NCBI GenBank assembly: GCA_904501755.1
Contig: CAJGBV010000012.1
Span: 1-64,000, forward strand
DNA: 64,000 nucleotides
From: Clostridiaceae bacterium
Lineage (GTDB): Bacteria; Bacillota; Clostridia; Oscillospirales; Acutalibacteraceae
Reading direction: 5' to 3'
Position 1 is the stretch's first letter. The number at the start of each line of letters is the position of its first letter. This document shows, piece by piece, positions 16,873 to 24,580 of this stretch. The notes under the pieces are model-generated. The model was not told the DNA's origin. It searched no databases and was given only the letters and a program-made list of their open reading frames with translations. A program made the position numbers and the translations under genes.

Positions 16873-16901
16873 TTGACGAAATCGATACAATATGTTAATT
16901 T
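16873..16901 (+). promoter_or_regulatory. Promoter of the AraC regulator gene at 16920
   Basis: TTGACG (16873-16878), 17-base spacer, TAATTT (16896-16901), closely followed by the ribosome binding site GAGGTGAT and the GTG start. The very short leader is consistent with a divergent regulator gene. Confidence 0.5.
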
Positions 16902-16919
16902 TATATATGAGGTGATATT

Positions 16920-17693
16920 GTGCTTAAAATTTGGAATGATGCAGTTGTAACAGATATTAATATAGCCCTTTATGTAGCGAAGAATACGGGAAAAACAGTT
17001 CATACCAACCGACAGTTTTACGGCTTCGTAATAAACGACAGCCAAGCAGAGAAAATTATACATTTTTCCGACGGTATCTCTTTACGCACAGGGCCAAATG
17101 AATTTCACTTTTTACCCAAAGGTTCAAGTTACCGTGTGGAAACACTTAATAGTGGAGGTTGTTGGGCAATAAATTTCGACCTGCTCAATGATATTGACCA
17201 AAAGCCATTTAAAATTTCCTTTAAAAATCATGAAACAGTTGTAAATATTTTTAAGGATGCAGCTTTAGCATGGAAAGAGAAAAAGGATTTTCACAACGCT
17301 TTAATTAAAAAATGTATATACGAAATAATTGTAAAAGTGAGAAAGAGTCAACAGCAGAACTACTTGCCCAGCGAAAAAGAGTTGCTTATCAAACCTGCCG
17401 TTGATACTATAACCCGCGAATTCACAAGAAATAATTTATCGGTAAAAGAACTTTCTGAGCTTTGCGGAATAAGTGAAGCCTATCTCCGACGTATATTTAT
17501 TGATAAATTTTCTTTAAGTCCCAAGGAATACATAATAAAGCTCAGAATGGACTATGCAAAAAATCTTCTGGAAAGCGGTCAATTCAGTATAAATCAAATT
17601 GCTCAGATATGCGGATACTTTGAGCCTTGTCACTTTTCCCGTGAGTTCAGCAGGTTCTACGGCGTTTCACCTAAAAACTTCAAAAAGCTTTAA
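16920..17693 (+). CDS. AraC-family transcriptional regulator (glycyl radical cluster)
   Basis: 257 residues from GTG 16920, preceded by GAGGTGAT. The N-terminal ~130 residues form a cupin-like AraC effector-binding domain (GPNEFHFLPKGSSYRVETL). The C-terminal ~100 residues hold two helix-turn-helix motifs (LSVKELSELCGISEAYLRRI and FSINQIAQICGYFEPCHFSREF). It is divergent from the glycyl radical enzyme operon with a 127-base shared control region containing a 7-bp palindrome. It is most likely the sensor/activator for the enzyme's substrate (inference). Confidence 0.87.
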   Translation: MLKIWNDAVVTDINIALYVAKNTGKTVHTNRQFYGFVINDSQAEKIIHFSDGISLRTGPNEFHFLPKGSSYRVETLNSGGCWAINFDLLNDIDQKPFKISFKNHETVVNIFKDAALAWKEKKDFHNALIKKCIYEIIVKVRKSQQQNYLPSEKELLIKPAVDTITREFTRNNLSVKELSELCGISEAYLRRIFIDKFSLSPKEYIIKLRMDYAKNLLESGQFSINQIAQICGYFEPCHFSREFSRFYGVSPKNFKKL

Positions 17694-17817
17694 GTTTATA
17701 TAATTTCTTCCGATGTTAAACTAAAAGAATACAGAAATAATAAATAAATGGAATGTTACAACAAATGCTCAAACAAATTATCTAAAAATTTCAGTAAATT
17801 CTACAGTCTTTTTCATA

Positions 17818-17846
17818 TTGACAAATGTTTATGTCTATAATAATAT
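17818..17846 (+). promoter_or_regulatory. Sigma-A-type promoter of the lactate permease gene
   Basis: TTGACA (17818-17823), 17-base spacer, TAATAT (17841-17846). The predicted start near 17853 places the leader hairpin at 17859-17885 almost at the 5' end of the mRNA. Confidence 0.65.
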
Positions 17847-17858
17847 TAATATAGTCTT

Positions 17859-17890
17859 ATTCCAAAGGTATAATGCCTTTGGAATTTTTT
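17859..17890 (+). terminator. Terminator-like hairpin in the lactate permease leader
   Basis: Perfect 10-bp stem ATTCCAAAGG (17859-17868) / CCTTTGGAAT (17876-17885) with a 7-base loop and six T (17885-17890). It lies between the promoter and the start codon at 17935, so it could attenuate transcription, protect the 5' end of the mRNA, or end read-through from the upstream araC gene. Confidence 0.65.
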
Positions 17891-17934
17891 AAGGATTTGA
17901 ACATTTTTGGATTGAGTTTTTGGAGGTTATAAAA

Positions 17935-19560
17935 ATGTTAGCACTCTTAGCCTTTTTGCCTATATTGGCAACACTTATTCTTATGATGGTATTTAACTGG
18001 CCTGCCCGCCGTTGTCTGCTTATTTCTTGGATAGCTGCAGGAATTTTTGATTTTTTCTTTTGGGACATTGATGTAATGTCACTTCTCGGAAGTTCTCTTT
18101 ACGGTATGCTCAGCTCTTTTGATGTGCTTATAATTATTGCCGGTGCAATACTTGTAATGAACACCTTAAAGGCTTCCGGTGCTACCTCAGCCATAAACAG
18201 AGGATTTATGAACATAAGCCCTGACAAGCGTGTACAGGCCTGTATTATTGGTTTTTCCTTTTGTTCATTTATTGAAGCCGCCGCAGGCTTCGGCACACCT
18301 GCCGCACTTGCAGGACCGCTTATGGTAAGCCTTGGCTTCCCACCCTTAGCCGCAGCTATGATAGCCCTTATTTTCGACTCCACTGCCGTTTCCTTTGGCG
18401 CTGTAGGAACTCCCGTAACCGCCGCGCTTTCTGTACTCGGTCTTGGTGGTAACGAAGAATTTGTATCAGGCTTCGCTTTCTGGACTGCTCTTCCCCACGC
18501 TGTTATGGCTATTTTCCTTCCTCTTATTGTTCTTTTAATGACAACCAAAATATTCGGAAAGGAAAAATCCTTTAAGCCTGCACTGAAAGCTGCTCCCTTT
18601 GCAATTTTCACGGGATTAACCTTTGCAGTGCCGCTACTGCTTACTTCTATTTTCATCGGCTATGAATTTGCTTCTCTTATTGCCGCACTTGTTTCCATCG
18701 CATTAACGGTTATAGCTGCAAAAAATAATTTCCTCACTCCAAAAACAACTTGGGATTTTGGAAATCCTAATGAGTGGGATAAGGATTGGCTTGCAACAAC
18801 AAAGGTTTCGCCTGTAAAAGAATCTAATATGTCACTTATAAAGGCTTGGGTTCCATATCTTCTTATTGCCGCTATATTGGTTATAACCCGTATCCCTCAG
18901 TTGCAGATAAAGGCTCTACTGACAAGCGGCGCTCCCTTTGTGCTGAAAATTAACAATATTTTAGGTTTTGATAATCTTGACTGGAGTCTTAAATGGGCAT
19001 ATCTTCCCGGAACATTCTTCATAATTGTTGCTCTTATTACAAACTTCATTCATAAAATGAATAAAGAGCAGATAAAAGAGTCCTGGAAAGCTACATTAAA
19101 ACAGGTTTCTGGTGCTGCTCTGGCGTTACTATTCGGACTTGCTCTTGTTGAAATTATGAAGTTTAAAAACGCTGACGGACTGAGTATGATGGACACTATG
19201 GCAAATGCTCTTGCTATGGTAGGAGAAAAGCTTTATGTACTTATCTCTCCCTTTATAGGCGTTCTCGGTGCCTTCGTTTCAGGCTCGGCAACAGTATCTA
19301 TGAATCTTTTTACCAATCTTCAGTACAACACAGCAAATGTGCTTGACCTTCCTGCAGTGTTTATAATTTCAATGCAATGTGTAGGTGCCGCTGTAGGTAA
19401 TATGGTATGTATAAACAATGCCGTTGCCGCAAGTGCTACAATAGGTACTACAGGCAAAGAAGGAAAGCTTATAAAAACCAACGCGATCCCTATGATTATA
19501 TACACTCTTGTTACAGTTGCTATTTTCTATATTGCTTTGGCACTTGGAATAAACCCGTAA
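17935..19560 (+). CDS. L-lactate permease (LctP family)
   Basis: 541 residues from ATG 17935 with GGAGG 8 bases upstream. It has about 12-13 hydrophobic segments and LctP-family signatures: GFSFCSFIEAAAGFGTPAAL near residue 105, FDSTAVSFGAVGTPV near residue 145, and a C-terminal AAVGNMVCINNAVAAS motif. It is an inner-membrane proton symporter for L-lactate, and family members also take D-lactate or glycolate. It is monocistronic. No lactate dehydrogenase is adjacent, so the direction of use (uptake by a cross-feeding gut anaerobe, or export) cannot be told here. Confidence 0.93.
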   Translation: MLALLAFLPILATLILMMVFNWPARRCLLISWIAAGIFDFFFWDIDVMSLLGSSLYGMLSSFDVLIIIAGAILVMNTLKASGATSAINRGFMNISPDKRVQACIIGFSFCSFIEAAAGFGTPAALAGPLMVSLGFPPLAAAMIALIFDSTAVSFGAVGTPVTAALSVLGLGGNEEFVSGFAFWTALPHAVMAIFLPLIVLLMTTKIFGKEKSFKPALKAAPFAIFTGLTFAVPLLLTSIFIGYEFASLIAALVSIALTVIAAKNNFLTPKTTWDFGNPNEWDKDWLATTKVSPVKESNMSLIKAWVPYLLIAAILVITRIPQLQIKALLTSGAPFVLKINNILGFDNLDWSLKWAYLPGTFFIIVALITNFIHKMNKEQIKESWKATLKQVSGAALALLFGLALVEIMKFKNADGLSMMDTMANALAMVGEKLYVLISPFIGVLGAFVSGSATVSMNLFTNLQYNTANVLDLPAVFIISMQCVGAAVGNMVCINNAVAASATIGTTGKEGKLIKTNAIPMIIYTLVTVAIFYIALALGINP

Positions 19561-19564
19561 AATT

Positions 19565-19601
19565 AAACCCGTCGAAGTTTTGAACTTCGACGGGTTTTTG
19601 T
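19565..19601. terminator. Bidirectional intrinsic terminator
   Basis: Perfect 15-bp stem AAACCCGTCGAAGTT (19565-19579) / AACTTCGACGGGTTT (19583-19597) with a 3-base loop, between the convergent lactate permease and FTR-like genes. Confidence 0.9.
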
Positions 19602-19801
19602 TAATCTTTACTTTTGTAATACAGCATACAATGGCAATAGCCTTCAAAATTCGGGTCGGCTATCTGTTCTCTGAATTCCCTACAAATACATTTATTGTCC
19701 TGTGTTTTTTCAAGACGGCAAGGACAGTAACCATCTTTGGCTTCAAGGCCTTCTTTAATAGCCTTGACTATTTCTTTATTTTCATTTAATTTTACTGCCA
19801 T
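19601..19801 (-). CDS. Ferredoxin-thioredoxin reductase catalytic-chain-like protein
   Basis: 66 residues from ATG 19801, chosen because GGTGATG lies just upstream; an in-frame ATG further up has no ribosome site. Three Cys-x-Cys pairs are seen: C26-P-C28-R, C38-I-C40 and C56-H-C58. This is the signature of the FTR beta (catalytic) chain, which holds a [4Fe-4S] cluster next to a redox-active disulfide. In plants it reduces thioredoxin from ferredoxin; the stand-alone anaerobe versions are presumed ferredoxin-linked disulfide reductases. The protein is shorter than plant FTR and lacks the variable subunit. The protein partner is unknown. Confidence 0.85.
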   Translation of the reverse strand: MAVKLNENKEIVKAIKEGLEAKDGYCPCRLEKTQDNKCICREFREQIADPNFEGYCHCMLYYKSKD

Positions 19802-19868
19802 TTTCATCACCATTTATATTCTAACACATTTGCCTACACTTTTCCACAACAATTTAAAATGGTATTTC

Positions 19869-19897
19869 TTGACTATTGTTTGCTTATATAGTATAAT
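19869..19897 (+). promoter_or_regulatory. Sigma-A-type promoter of the CNNM/CorC gene
   Basis: TTGACT (19869-19874), 17-base spacer, TATAAT (19892-19897). It predicts a start near 19904 and an untranslated leader of about 190 bases. Confidence 0.72.
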
Positions 19898-19929
19898 CTA
19901 ATTACTATTATAGAAATGGAGTTGGTTTT

Positions 19930-20071
19930 GTGGATCCGCTACCCCGAAGTAGTTGCTTCGACTTAGTTGTCACTAAAGACACCGTTAAATGTTATTTAGC
20001 TGACTATACGGTAAGCATTATTGCCTATAACCGTAATTAGTCGGTCATATTAAAAAATAACATTTAACAAA
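19930..20071 (+). ncRNA. Structured 5' leader RNA, candidate riboswitch, of the CNNM/CorC gene
   Basis: The leader between promoter and start codon is rich in paired segments. The outer helix pairs GTTAAATGTTATTT (19984-19997) with AAATAACATTTAAC (20056-20069). Inside it GACTA (20002-20006) pairs with TAGTC (20038-20042) and ACGGT (20008-20012) with ACCGT (20030-20034). Upstream lie short alternative stems: CTAC/GTAG around 19940-19952, CGAAG/CTTCG and TTAGT/ACTAA. A structured leader before a CNNM-type divalent cation transporter suggests metal sensing. It does not match the M-box (Mg2+) or yybP-ykoY (Mn2+) consensus as I remember them. Coordinates are approximate. Confidence 0.5.
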
Positions 20072-20093
20072 AAATTGGAGGACAATAAGTCAT

Positions 20094-21416
20094 ATGATTA
20101 AACAGCTACTGCTACAGTTAGTACTGATTTTACTTAACGCTTTTTTTGCAGCAACCGAAATTGCTGTAATTTCTCTCAATCCAAAAAAGGTTGAGGCACA
20201 GGCTGAGGACGGCGATAAAAATGCCGTTAAAATGCTTAAAATGATTGAAGATCCAACACGTTTTCTTTCAACCATTCAGATAGGAATTACCCTTGCAGGA
20301 TTTTTAGGTTCTGCGTTTGCTGCCGATAACTTTGCCGAAAGACTATCAATCTTTCTTACACGAAAGATTACTTTTTTTGCAAATCACGGTGAGCTTGTAA
20401 ACAACATCTCGGTTGTTGTTATCACACTTTTGCTTTCATTCTTTACCCTTGTACTCGGTGAGCTTGTACCCAAAAGAATTGCAATGCATCACAAGGAAAA
20501 GCTTTCTTCCAGCTTTTGCGGAATCATTTCTTTTCTAACCTGTTTGCTCCACCCTATTATCTGGTTCCTTACTGTTTCAACAAACGGAACTCTTCGTCTG
20601 TTGGGAATTGACCCAAACGAAAAGGAAGAAACTGTATCGGAAGAGGATATTGTGCTTATGCTTGATGCAGGTGCGGATGAAGGCTCATTAAAGCAAGATG
20701 ATATTGAATACATAAAAAATGTGTTCAAGCTTGACAAAATGACTGCTGAGGACGTAATGACACCACGAAAATCCGTAGCTTTCATTTCTAAGGATGCCAC
20801 AGATGAGGAAATTGTTTCGGTTATTGAAAACGAAGGCTACTCAAGAATCCCCGTTTTCAACGAATCACACAACAACATTGAAGGTATACTTTATACAAAA
20901 GATTACCTTTTACGCAAAAACGATGACAATTTTACTATTGATATGGCTATACAGCCACCTGTTTTTGTTCCTGAGTCCATTCACCTTGACACTCTTTTCA
21001 AGGATATGCAGACCGACCACAATCATATAGTTCTTGTAGTCAACGAATACGGCGAAACATCAGGTATCGTTACTATGGAGGATATTCTCGAGGAAATCGT
21101 GGGAGAAATCTGGGATGAAAGCGACGAAGCGATTGAGGACTTCACTCAAATTGATGAAGAAAATTTCAGAGTTCTTTGCAGTGTATCTATAGAAGACTTT
21201 TTCGAATATTTCTCTCTTGAAACCGAAGAAGAATATGAAGCCGCTACAGTAAACGGTTGGCTTACACAGCTTGCTGAAGGTATTCCTGCACAGGGAGATA
21301 CCTTTGAGGTAAACGGACTTTCCATTACTGTTACCAAGGCTGACGATATGATGGCTCAAGAGGTTACGGTTAATACTTCAGGCAGAGAAAAGCCTGTAAA
21401 TGAAGATGACGAATAA
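20094..21416 (+). CDS. CNNM/CorC-HlyC family transporter (DUF21, two CBS domains)
   Basis: 440 residues. Residues about 1-170 are the DUF21 (CNNM) membrane domain, with the typical AFFAATEIAVISLNPKKVE and GELVPKRIAMHHKEK segments. Residues about 200-325 carry a pair of CBS domains (MTPRKSVAFISKDATDEEI, NEYGETSGIVTMEDILEEIVGEI). The C-terminal ~90 residues are a CorC/HlyC domain (INEEN-like FRVLCSVSIEDF). The family exports Mg2+ or Co2+ or regulates Mg2+ homeostasis, and many members are annotated as hemolysins without evidence of toxin activity. It is monocistronic, behind a 190-base structured leader, and followed by a terminator. Confidence 0.92.
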   Translation: MIKQLLLQLVLILLNAFFAATEIAVISLNPKKVEAQAEDGDKNAVKMLKMIEDPTRFLSTIQIGITLAGFLGSAFAADNFAERLSIFLTRKITFFANHGELVNNISVVVITLLLSFFTLVLGELVPKRIAMHHKEKLSSSFCGIISFLTCLLHPIIWFLTVSTNGTLRLLGIDPNEKEETVSEEDIVLMLDAGADEGSLKQDDIEYIKNVFKLDKMTAEDVMTPRKSVAFISKDATDEEIVSVIENEGYSRIPVFNESHNNIEGILYTKDYLLRKNDDNFTIDMAIQPPVFVPESIHLDTLFKDMQTDHNHIVLVVNEYGETSGIVTMEDILEEIVGEIWDESDEAIEDFTQIDEENFRVLCSVSIEDFFEYFSLETEEEYEAATVNGWLTQLAEGIPAQGDTFEVNGLSITVTKADDMMAQEVTVNTSGREKPVNEDDE

Positions 21417-21418
21417 CA

Positions 21419-21451
21419 AAAATCCCGAAGTTTAAAACTTCGGGATTTTTT
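21419..21451. terminator. Bidirectional intrinsic terminator
   Basis: Stem AATCCCGAAGTTT (21421-21433) / AAACTTCGGGATT (21435-21447) with A-rich and T-rich flanks, between the CNNM gene and the convergent end of the aromatic operon. Confidence 0.88.
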
Positions 21452-21469
21452 AATTTTGTACAACCTTTG

Positions 21470-22498
21470 TCAAATACTGTCGGCTATGTTATAAATAAGC
21501 TTTTCTGTCTTTTTCCATCCAATGCAAGGGTCGGTAATCGACTTTCCGTAAATATGCTCTCCTATCTTCTGACAGCCATCCTCAAGATAGCTTTCAATCA
21601 TAAGTCCCTTAACAAGCTTTTTGATTTCATCATTGTGGGTACAGCTATAAATTACATCCTTTGCAATTCTCGGCTGTTCTCCGTATTTCTTTGCAGAGTT
21701 GGCGTGATTGGTATCAATAATAACCGATGGATTGAGAAGCCCTGATTTTTTATAAAGTTCACAAATCTCAGCCAGAGTTTCATAATGATAGTTTGAAATA
21801 CTGCTTCCGTTAGGTCCTGTATAACCTCTAAGTATTGCATGAGCAAGAGGGTTACCCTCACTCTTTACCTCCCATCCTCTATAGATAAAGGTGTGGCTGT
21901 GCTGTGCGGCAGAAATAGCATTCATCATAACTGTAAGGTCGCCGCCTGTGGGGTTTTTCATACCCACAGGTGTATCCATACCGCTTGAAACAAGACGGTG
22001 TTCCTGATTTTCAACCGAACGTGCACCTACTGCAACATAGGAAAGAAGATCACTAAGATAACGGTGGTTAGAGGGATAAAGCATTTCATCGGCACAGGTA
22101 AAGCCGTAATCCTTAAGCGCCCTCATATGAAGTTCTCTTATAGCAATTATACCATTTAACATATCGGGATTTTTGTCGGGGTCAGGCTGATGAAGCATAC
22201 CCTTATAACCCGCGCCTGTAGTACGAGGCTTGTTTGTGTAAATTCTTGGAATGATAAACACTCTGTCCTTTACTTCATCCTGAATTTTTCTCAGTCTTTC
22301 TATATACTCAAGTACACTCTCAGGATAATCTGCAGAACAGGGTCCGATTATAAGCAAAAATTTATCACTTTCCCCTGTGAATATTTTTTTAATTTCTGCA
22401 TCTCTTTCTTGTTTTATCTTTTGCTGTGCCTGTCCCACAGGATACTGATTTTTTATATCCATAGGTATCGGCAGTTTTCTTTTAAAATCCATTCCCAT
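21470..22498 (-). CDS. aroF: 3-deoxy-7-phosphoheptulonate synthase (AroF/G/H type)
   Basis: 342 residues from ATG 22498 with AGAGG upstream. It catalyses the first step of the shikimate pathway (phosphoenolpyruvate + erythrose 4-phosphate). It belongs to the AroFGH (type I-alpha) group: LLIIGPCSADYPESVLEY near residue 50, the PRTTGAGYKGMLHQPDPD segment, GARSVENQEHR, and DTNHANSAKKYGEQ with metal-ligand His. This group has an N-terminal extension used for feedback control, and the length fits. It is the last gene of the aromatic operon, 5 bases after the end of the tyrA remnant. The missing Tyr branch makes it interesting which amino acid inhibits it. Confidence 0.94.
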   Translation of the reverse strand: MGMDFKRKLPIPMDIKNQYPVGQAQQKIKQERDAEIKKIFTGESDKFLLIIGPCSADYPESVLEYIERLRKIQDEVKDRVFIIPRIYTNKPRTTGAGYKGMLHQPDPDKNPDMLNGIIAIRELHMRALKDYGFTCADEMLYPSNHRYLSDLLSYVAVGARSVENQEHRLVSSGMDTPVGMKNPTGGDLTVMMNAISAAQHSHTFIYRGWEVKSEGNPLAHAILRGYTGPNGSSISNYHYETLAEICELYKKSGLLNPSVIIDTNHANSAKKYGEQPRIAKDVIYSCTHNDEIKKLVKGLMIESYLEDGCQKIGEHIYGKSITDPCIGWKKTEKLIYNIADSI

Positions 22499-22503
22499 TT
22501 TAA

Positions 22504-22954
22504 TTAACCTCTCTTATCAAAGCGTTTTCTTCTTTGTGTAGAAACCCGCATCATTTCCCGCATTTTTTCTCTGTTACCCTCAGTCAAAGCCTTTTTCATT
22601 TCGGCAAGGCTTTTTTCGAAGCCATCAATTTCCTTTAATAGCGGTTCCCTTTACACCTGTTACATCGGTAATTATTGCGCCCTTTTTGATGAATTTTTGA
22701 TTTTCTTAAATCCATTTTATAAGCACTGTAGGATATAGTGCAAAAATTATAAGATCGGCTTTCCCCACCGTTTCTTTACTGACGGCGGTAGTACCGTCTG
22801 TTATTACACTATTTTCTATAGCAAAGTCTATAGAATCCTGAAGCTTGGTTATAGCACTTATGTTATAACCCTTATCGGTAAGCGCTTTGGCATAGCTTCC
22901 TCCAAGAAGTCCAAGACCCACTATAAGTATATTCATATCCTTATTAAGCTTCAC
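22504..22954 (-). pseudogene. tyrA: Prephenate dehydrogenase pseudogene (internal stop, deletion, frameshift)
   Basis: The first 82 codons encode the TyrA NAD-binding fold (NILIVGLGLLGGSYAKAL, ADLIIFALYPTVLIKWI), then a TAA at 22708-22706. Reading through the stop in frame continues the gene (ENQKFIKKGAIITDVTGVKG), reaching the conserved TDV-x2-VK motif. Near 22643-22652 the frame shifts and the text jumps to the C-terminal tail (LLKEIDGFEKSLAEMKKAL to RKRFDKRG, TAA at 22506-22504). About 130-150 central residues are missing, including most of the catalytic domain. Normal length is about 280. Three separate lesions rule out a sequencing slip. It sits in the correct operon place between aroA and aroF. 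Confidence 0.92.
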
Positions 22955-24149
22955 TTTTTTTCACCCTAACTCCTAAATCACACAGCCGTTCAAAAAAGTC
23001 AGGAAAGCTTTTGCTTACAGCCTGAGCATCCTCTATAATTCCACCTGTAAGAGTAGCAAGTACAGACAGTGCCATCACTATTCTATGGTCATTATGACCG
23101 AAAAGAGCCTCACAGGGCGGTTTTACAGACGGATAAACCCGTACGCTGTTTTGTTCCACATCCATCTTTACACCGAATTTTTTAAGTTCTTTTTCCATAC
23201 AGCCAACCCTATCGCTTTCCTTAATACGAAGTCGGGCAGTATCTGTAAAATAAGCGCCTTTATTTGCGGCGGAAAGGGCAAAAAGAATTGGTCCCAAATC
23301 AGGACAGTCAGCAAGAGAAATAACCGCATTTTCATTTTGCAGTTTATCAAAAAGTTCTCTATATACCTTATCACCCTGTAAACTGTTTTCATTTAATCCC
23401 CGAACGAAAACCTCTCCGTTTAACAGATTAAACGCCTCAAAAAACGCAGCATTGGAATAATCACCCTCCACCGTCATTTCTTTTGATACGTATTTCTGAT
23501 TTCCCCATATCTTAATGTTTCTTATATCGGTAGCATCAATATCTATTCCAAATTCCTTTAAGGAAGAAATCGTAAGTTTTAAATAGGACTCACTTTGAAG
23601 CTCTCCTACTATTTTTATAACACTGTCCTCCTCTAAAAGAGGCAAGGAAAACATAAGCCCCGATATAAACTGACTGCTAACTGCTCCGTCAACTGTATAT
23701 ATTCCGCCTTTAAGCTTACCTTTAACCTTAATACATTTACTGTCCTGATAAAAATAAATGCCTTTTTCTTTGCACAGATTTTCATATACAGTCATAGGGC
23801 GCTGGAGAAGCCGCGTGCTACCCACGAGTGTAATTTCTTTATCACACAAAAGGCATAACGGCAACAAAAATCTAAGGGTGCTTCCGCTTTCTCTGCAGTC
23901 AATAGTAACGCTCTGAGCATTTTCGGGATTTAATCCCCCTATTTTAATACCTTTTTCAATCCTTTGGATTTTAGCACCAAGCCTTTCAAGGCACTCTGTA
24001 GTAGCAAGAATATCCTGTGAAGAAGCAAGGTTATATATAATACTTGAGTCAGACAAGGCACCGCAAATAAGGTTTCTGTGTGCCATACTTTTTGATGGCG
24101 GTGCAAAAACCGTACCTTTTGCAACACCTTTTTCTATGGTTACTTTCAT
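22944..24149 (-). CDS. aroA: 3-phosphoshikimate 1-carboxyvinyltransferase (EPSP synthase)
   Basis: 401 residues, somewhat shorter than the usual 420-430. It transfers enolpyruvate from PEP to shikimate 3-phosphate. Clear family motifs are PPSKSMAHRNLICGAL at the N-terminus (Lys and Ser bind substrate), ESGSTLRFLLPLCLL near residue 85, the RPMTVYE segment and GHNDHRIVMALSVLA near residue 355. It overlaps aroQ by 4 bases and the tyrA remnant by 11, in a tightly coupled operon. The glyphosate-binding loop of class I enzymes (LGNAGTAMRPL) is replaced by ESGSTLRFLLPL, so this is not a typical class I enzyme. Confidence 0.94.
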   Translation of the reverse strand: MKVTIEKGVAKGTVFAPPSKSMAHRNLICGALSDSSIIYNLASSQDILATTECLERLGAKIQRIEKGIKIGGLNPENAQSVTIDCRESGSTLRFLLPLCLLCDKEITLVGSTRLLQRPMTVYENLCKEKGIYFYQDSKCIKVKGKLKGGIYTVDGAVSSQFISGLMFSLPLLEEDSVIKIVGELQSESYLKLTISSLKEFGIDIDATDIRNIKIWGNQKYVSKEMTVEGDYSNAAFFEAFNLLNGEVFVRGLNENSLQGDKVYRELFDKLQNENAVISLADCPDLGPILFALSAANKGAYFTDTARLRIKESDRVGCMEKELKKFGVKMDVEQNSVRVYPSVKPPCEALFGHNDHRIVMALSVLATLTGGIIEDAQAVSKSFPDFFERLCDLGVRVKKSEA

Positions 24150-24580
24150 TTTTTTATATACTCCATTAGGACATCAATCGCCTCGGTATAACCCTTAATT
24201 CCGTGTCCTGCAATTGTTTTTATACAAGCATTTCTTATATAGCTAATCTGTCTAAAATCCTCTCTTGCACTAACATCGGAAATATGCACCTCGACAGTAG
24301 GGATACCTACCGCCTTAACCGCATCAAGAATTGCAATGCTTGTATGGGTGTATGCACCGGGATTTATAACTATACCATCAATTTTTTCGTAAGCCCACTG
24401 AATTTTATCTACAAGGTCACCCTCATGATTTGACTGATAACATTCTATGTCCACATTCTTTTCTTTTGCATACTCAGTTACGGTATTTATAAGGTCAGCA
24501 AAGCCTGTCTTTCCATATATGTGGGGCTCTCTTATTCCCAGCATATTTATATTTGGTCCGTTAATAACAAGTATTTTCAT
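24146..24580 (-). CDS. aroQ: Type II 3-dehydroquinate dehydratase
   Basis: 144 residues, standard for type II dehydroquinase. Motifs are NGPNINMLGIREPHIYG (catalytic loop with the active Tyr), ECYQSNHEGDLVDKI, the NPGAYTHTSIAI segment and the VEVHISD segment with the catalytic His, followed by FR. It dehydrates 3-dehydroquinate to 3-dehydroshikimate by the anti-elimination route. It overlaps the aroE-aroK gene and aroA by 4 bases each, so it is translationally coupled on both sides. Confidence 0.95.
   Translation of the reverse strand: MKILVINGPNINMLGIREPHIYGKTGFADLINTVTEYAKEKNVDIECYQSNHEGDLVDKIQWAYEKIDGIVINPGAYTHTSIAILDAVKAVGIPTVEVHISDVSAREDFRQISYIRNACIKTIAGHGIKGYTEAIDVLMEYIKK

Noticed and set aside
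19904..20093. Mg2+ M-box riboswitch before the CNNM gene
   Set aside because: The M-box core (GTTAGGTGAGGCTCC, GACGCCAATGGGTCAACAG) as I remember it is absent; only a weak AAAGACACCG resemblance is seen, so I report an unnamed structured leader instead.
20094..21416. Haemolysin toxin
   Set aside because: The DUF21-CBS-CorC layout is that of a cation transporter; the haemolysin label in databases is historical.
22706..22954. A genuine short NAD-binding protein at the tyrA site
   Set aside because: The sequence beyond the stop continues the TyrA text in frame and the normal C-terminus is also present, so it is a broken gene, not a small functional one.
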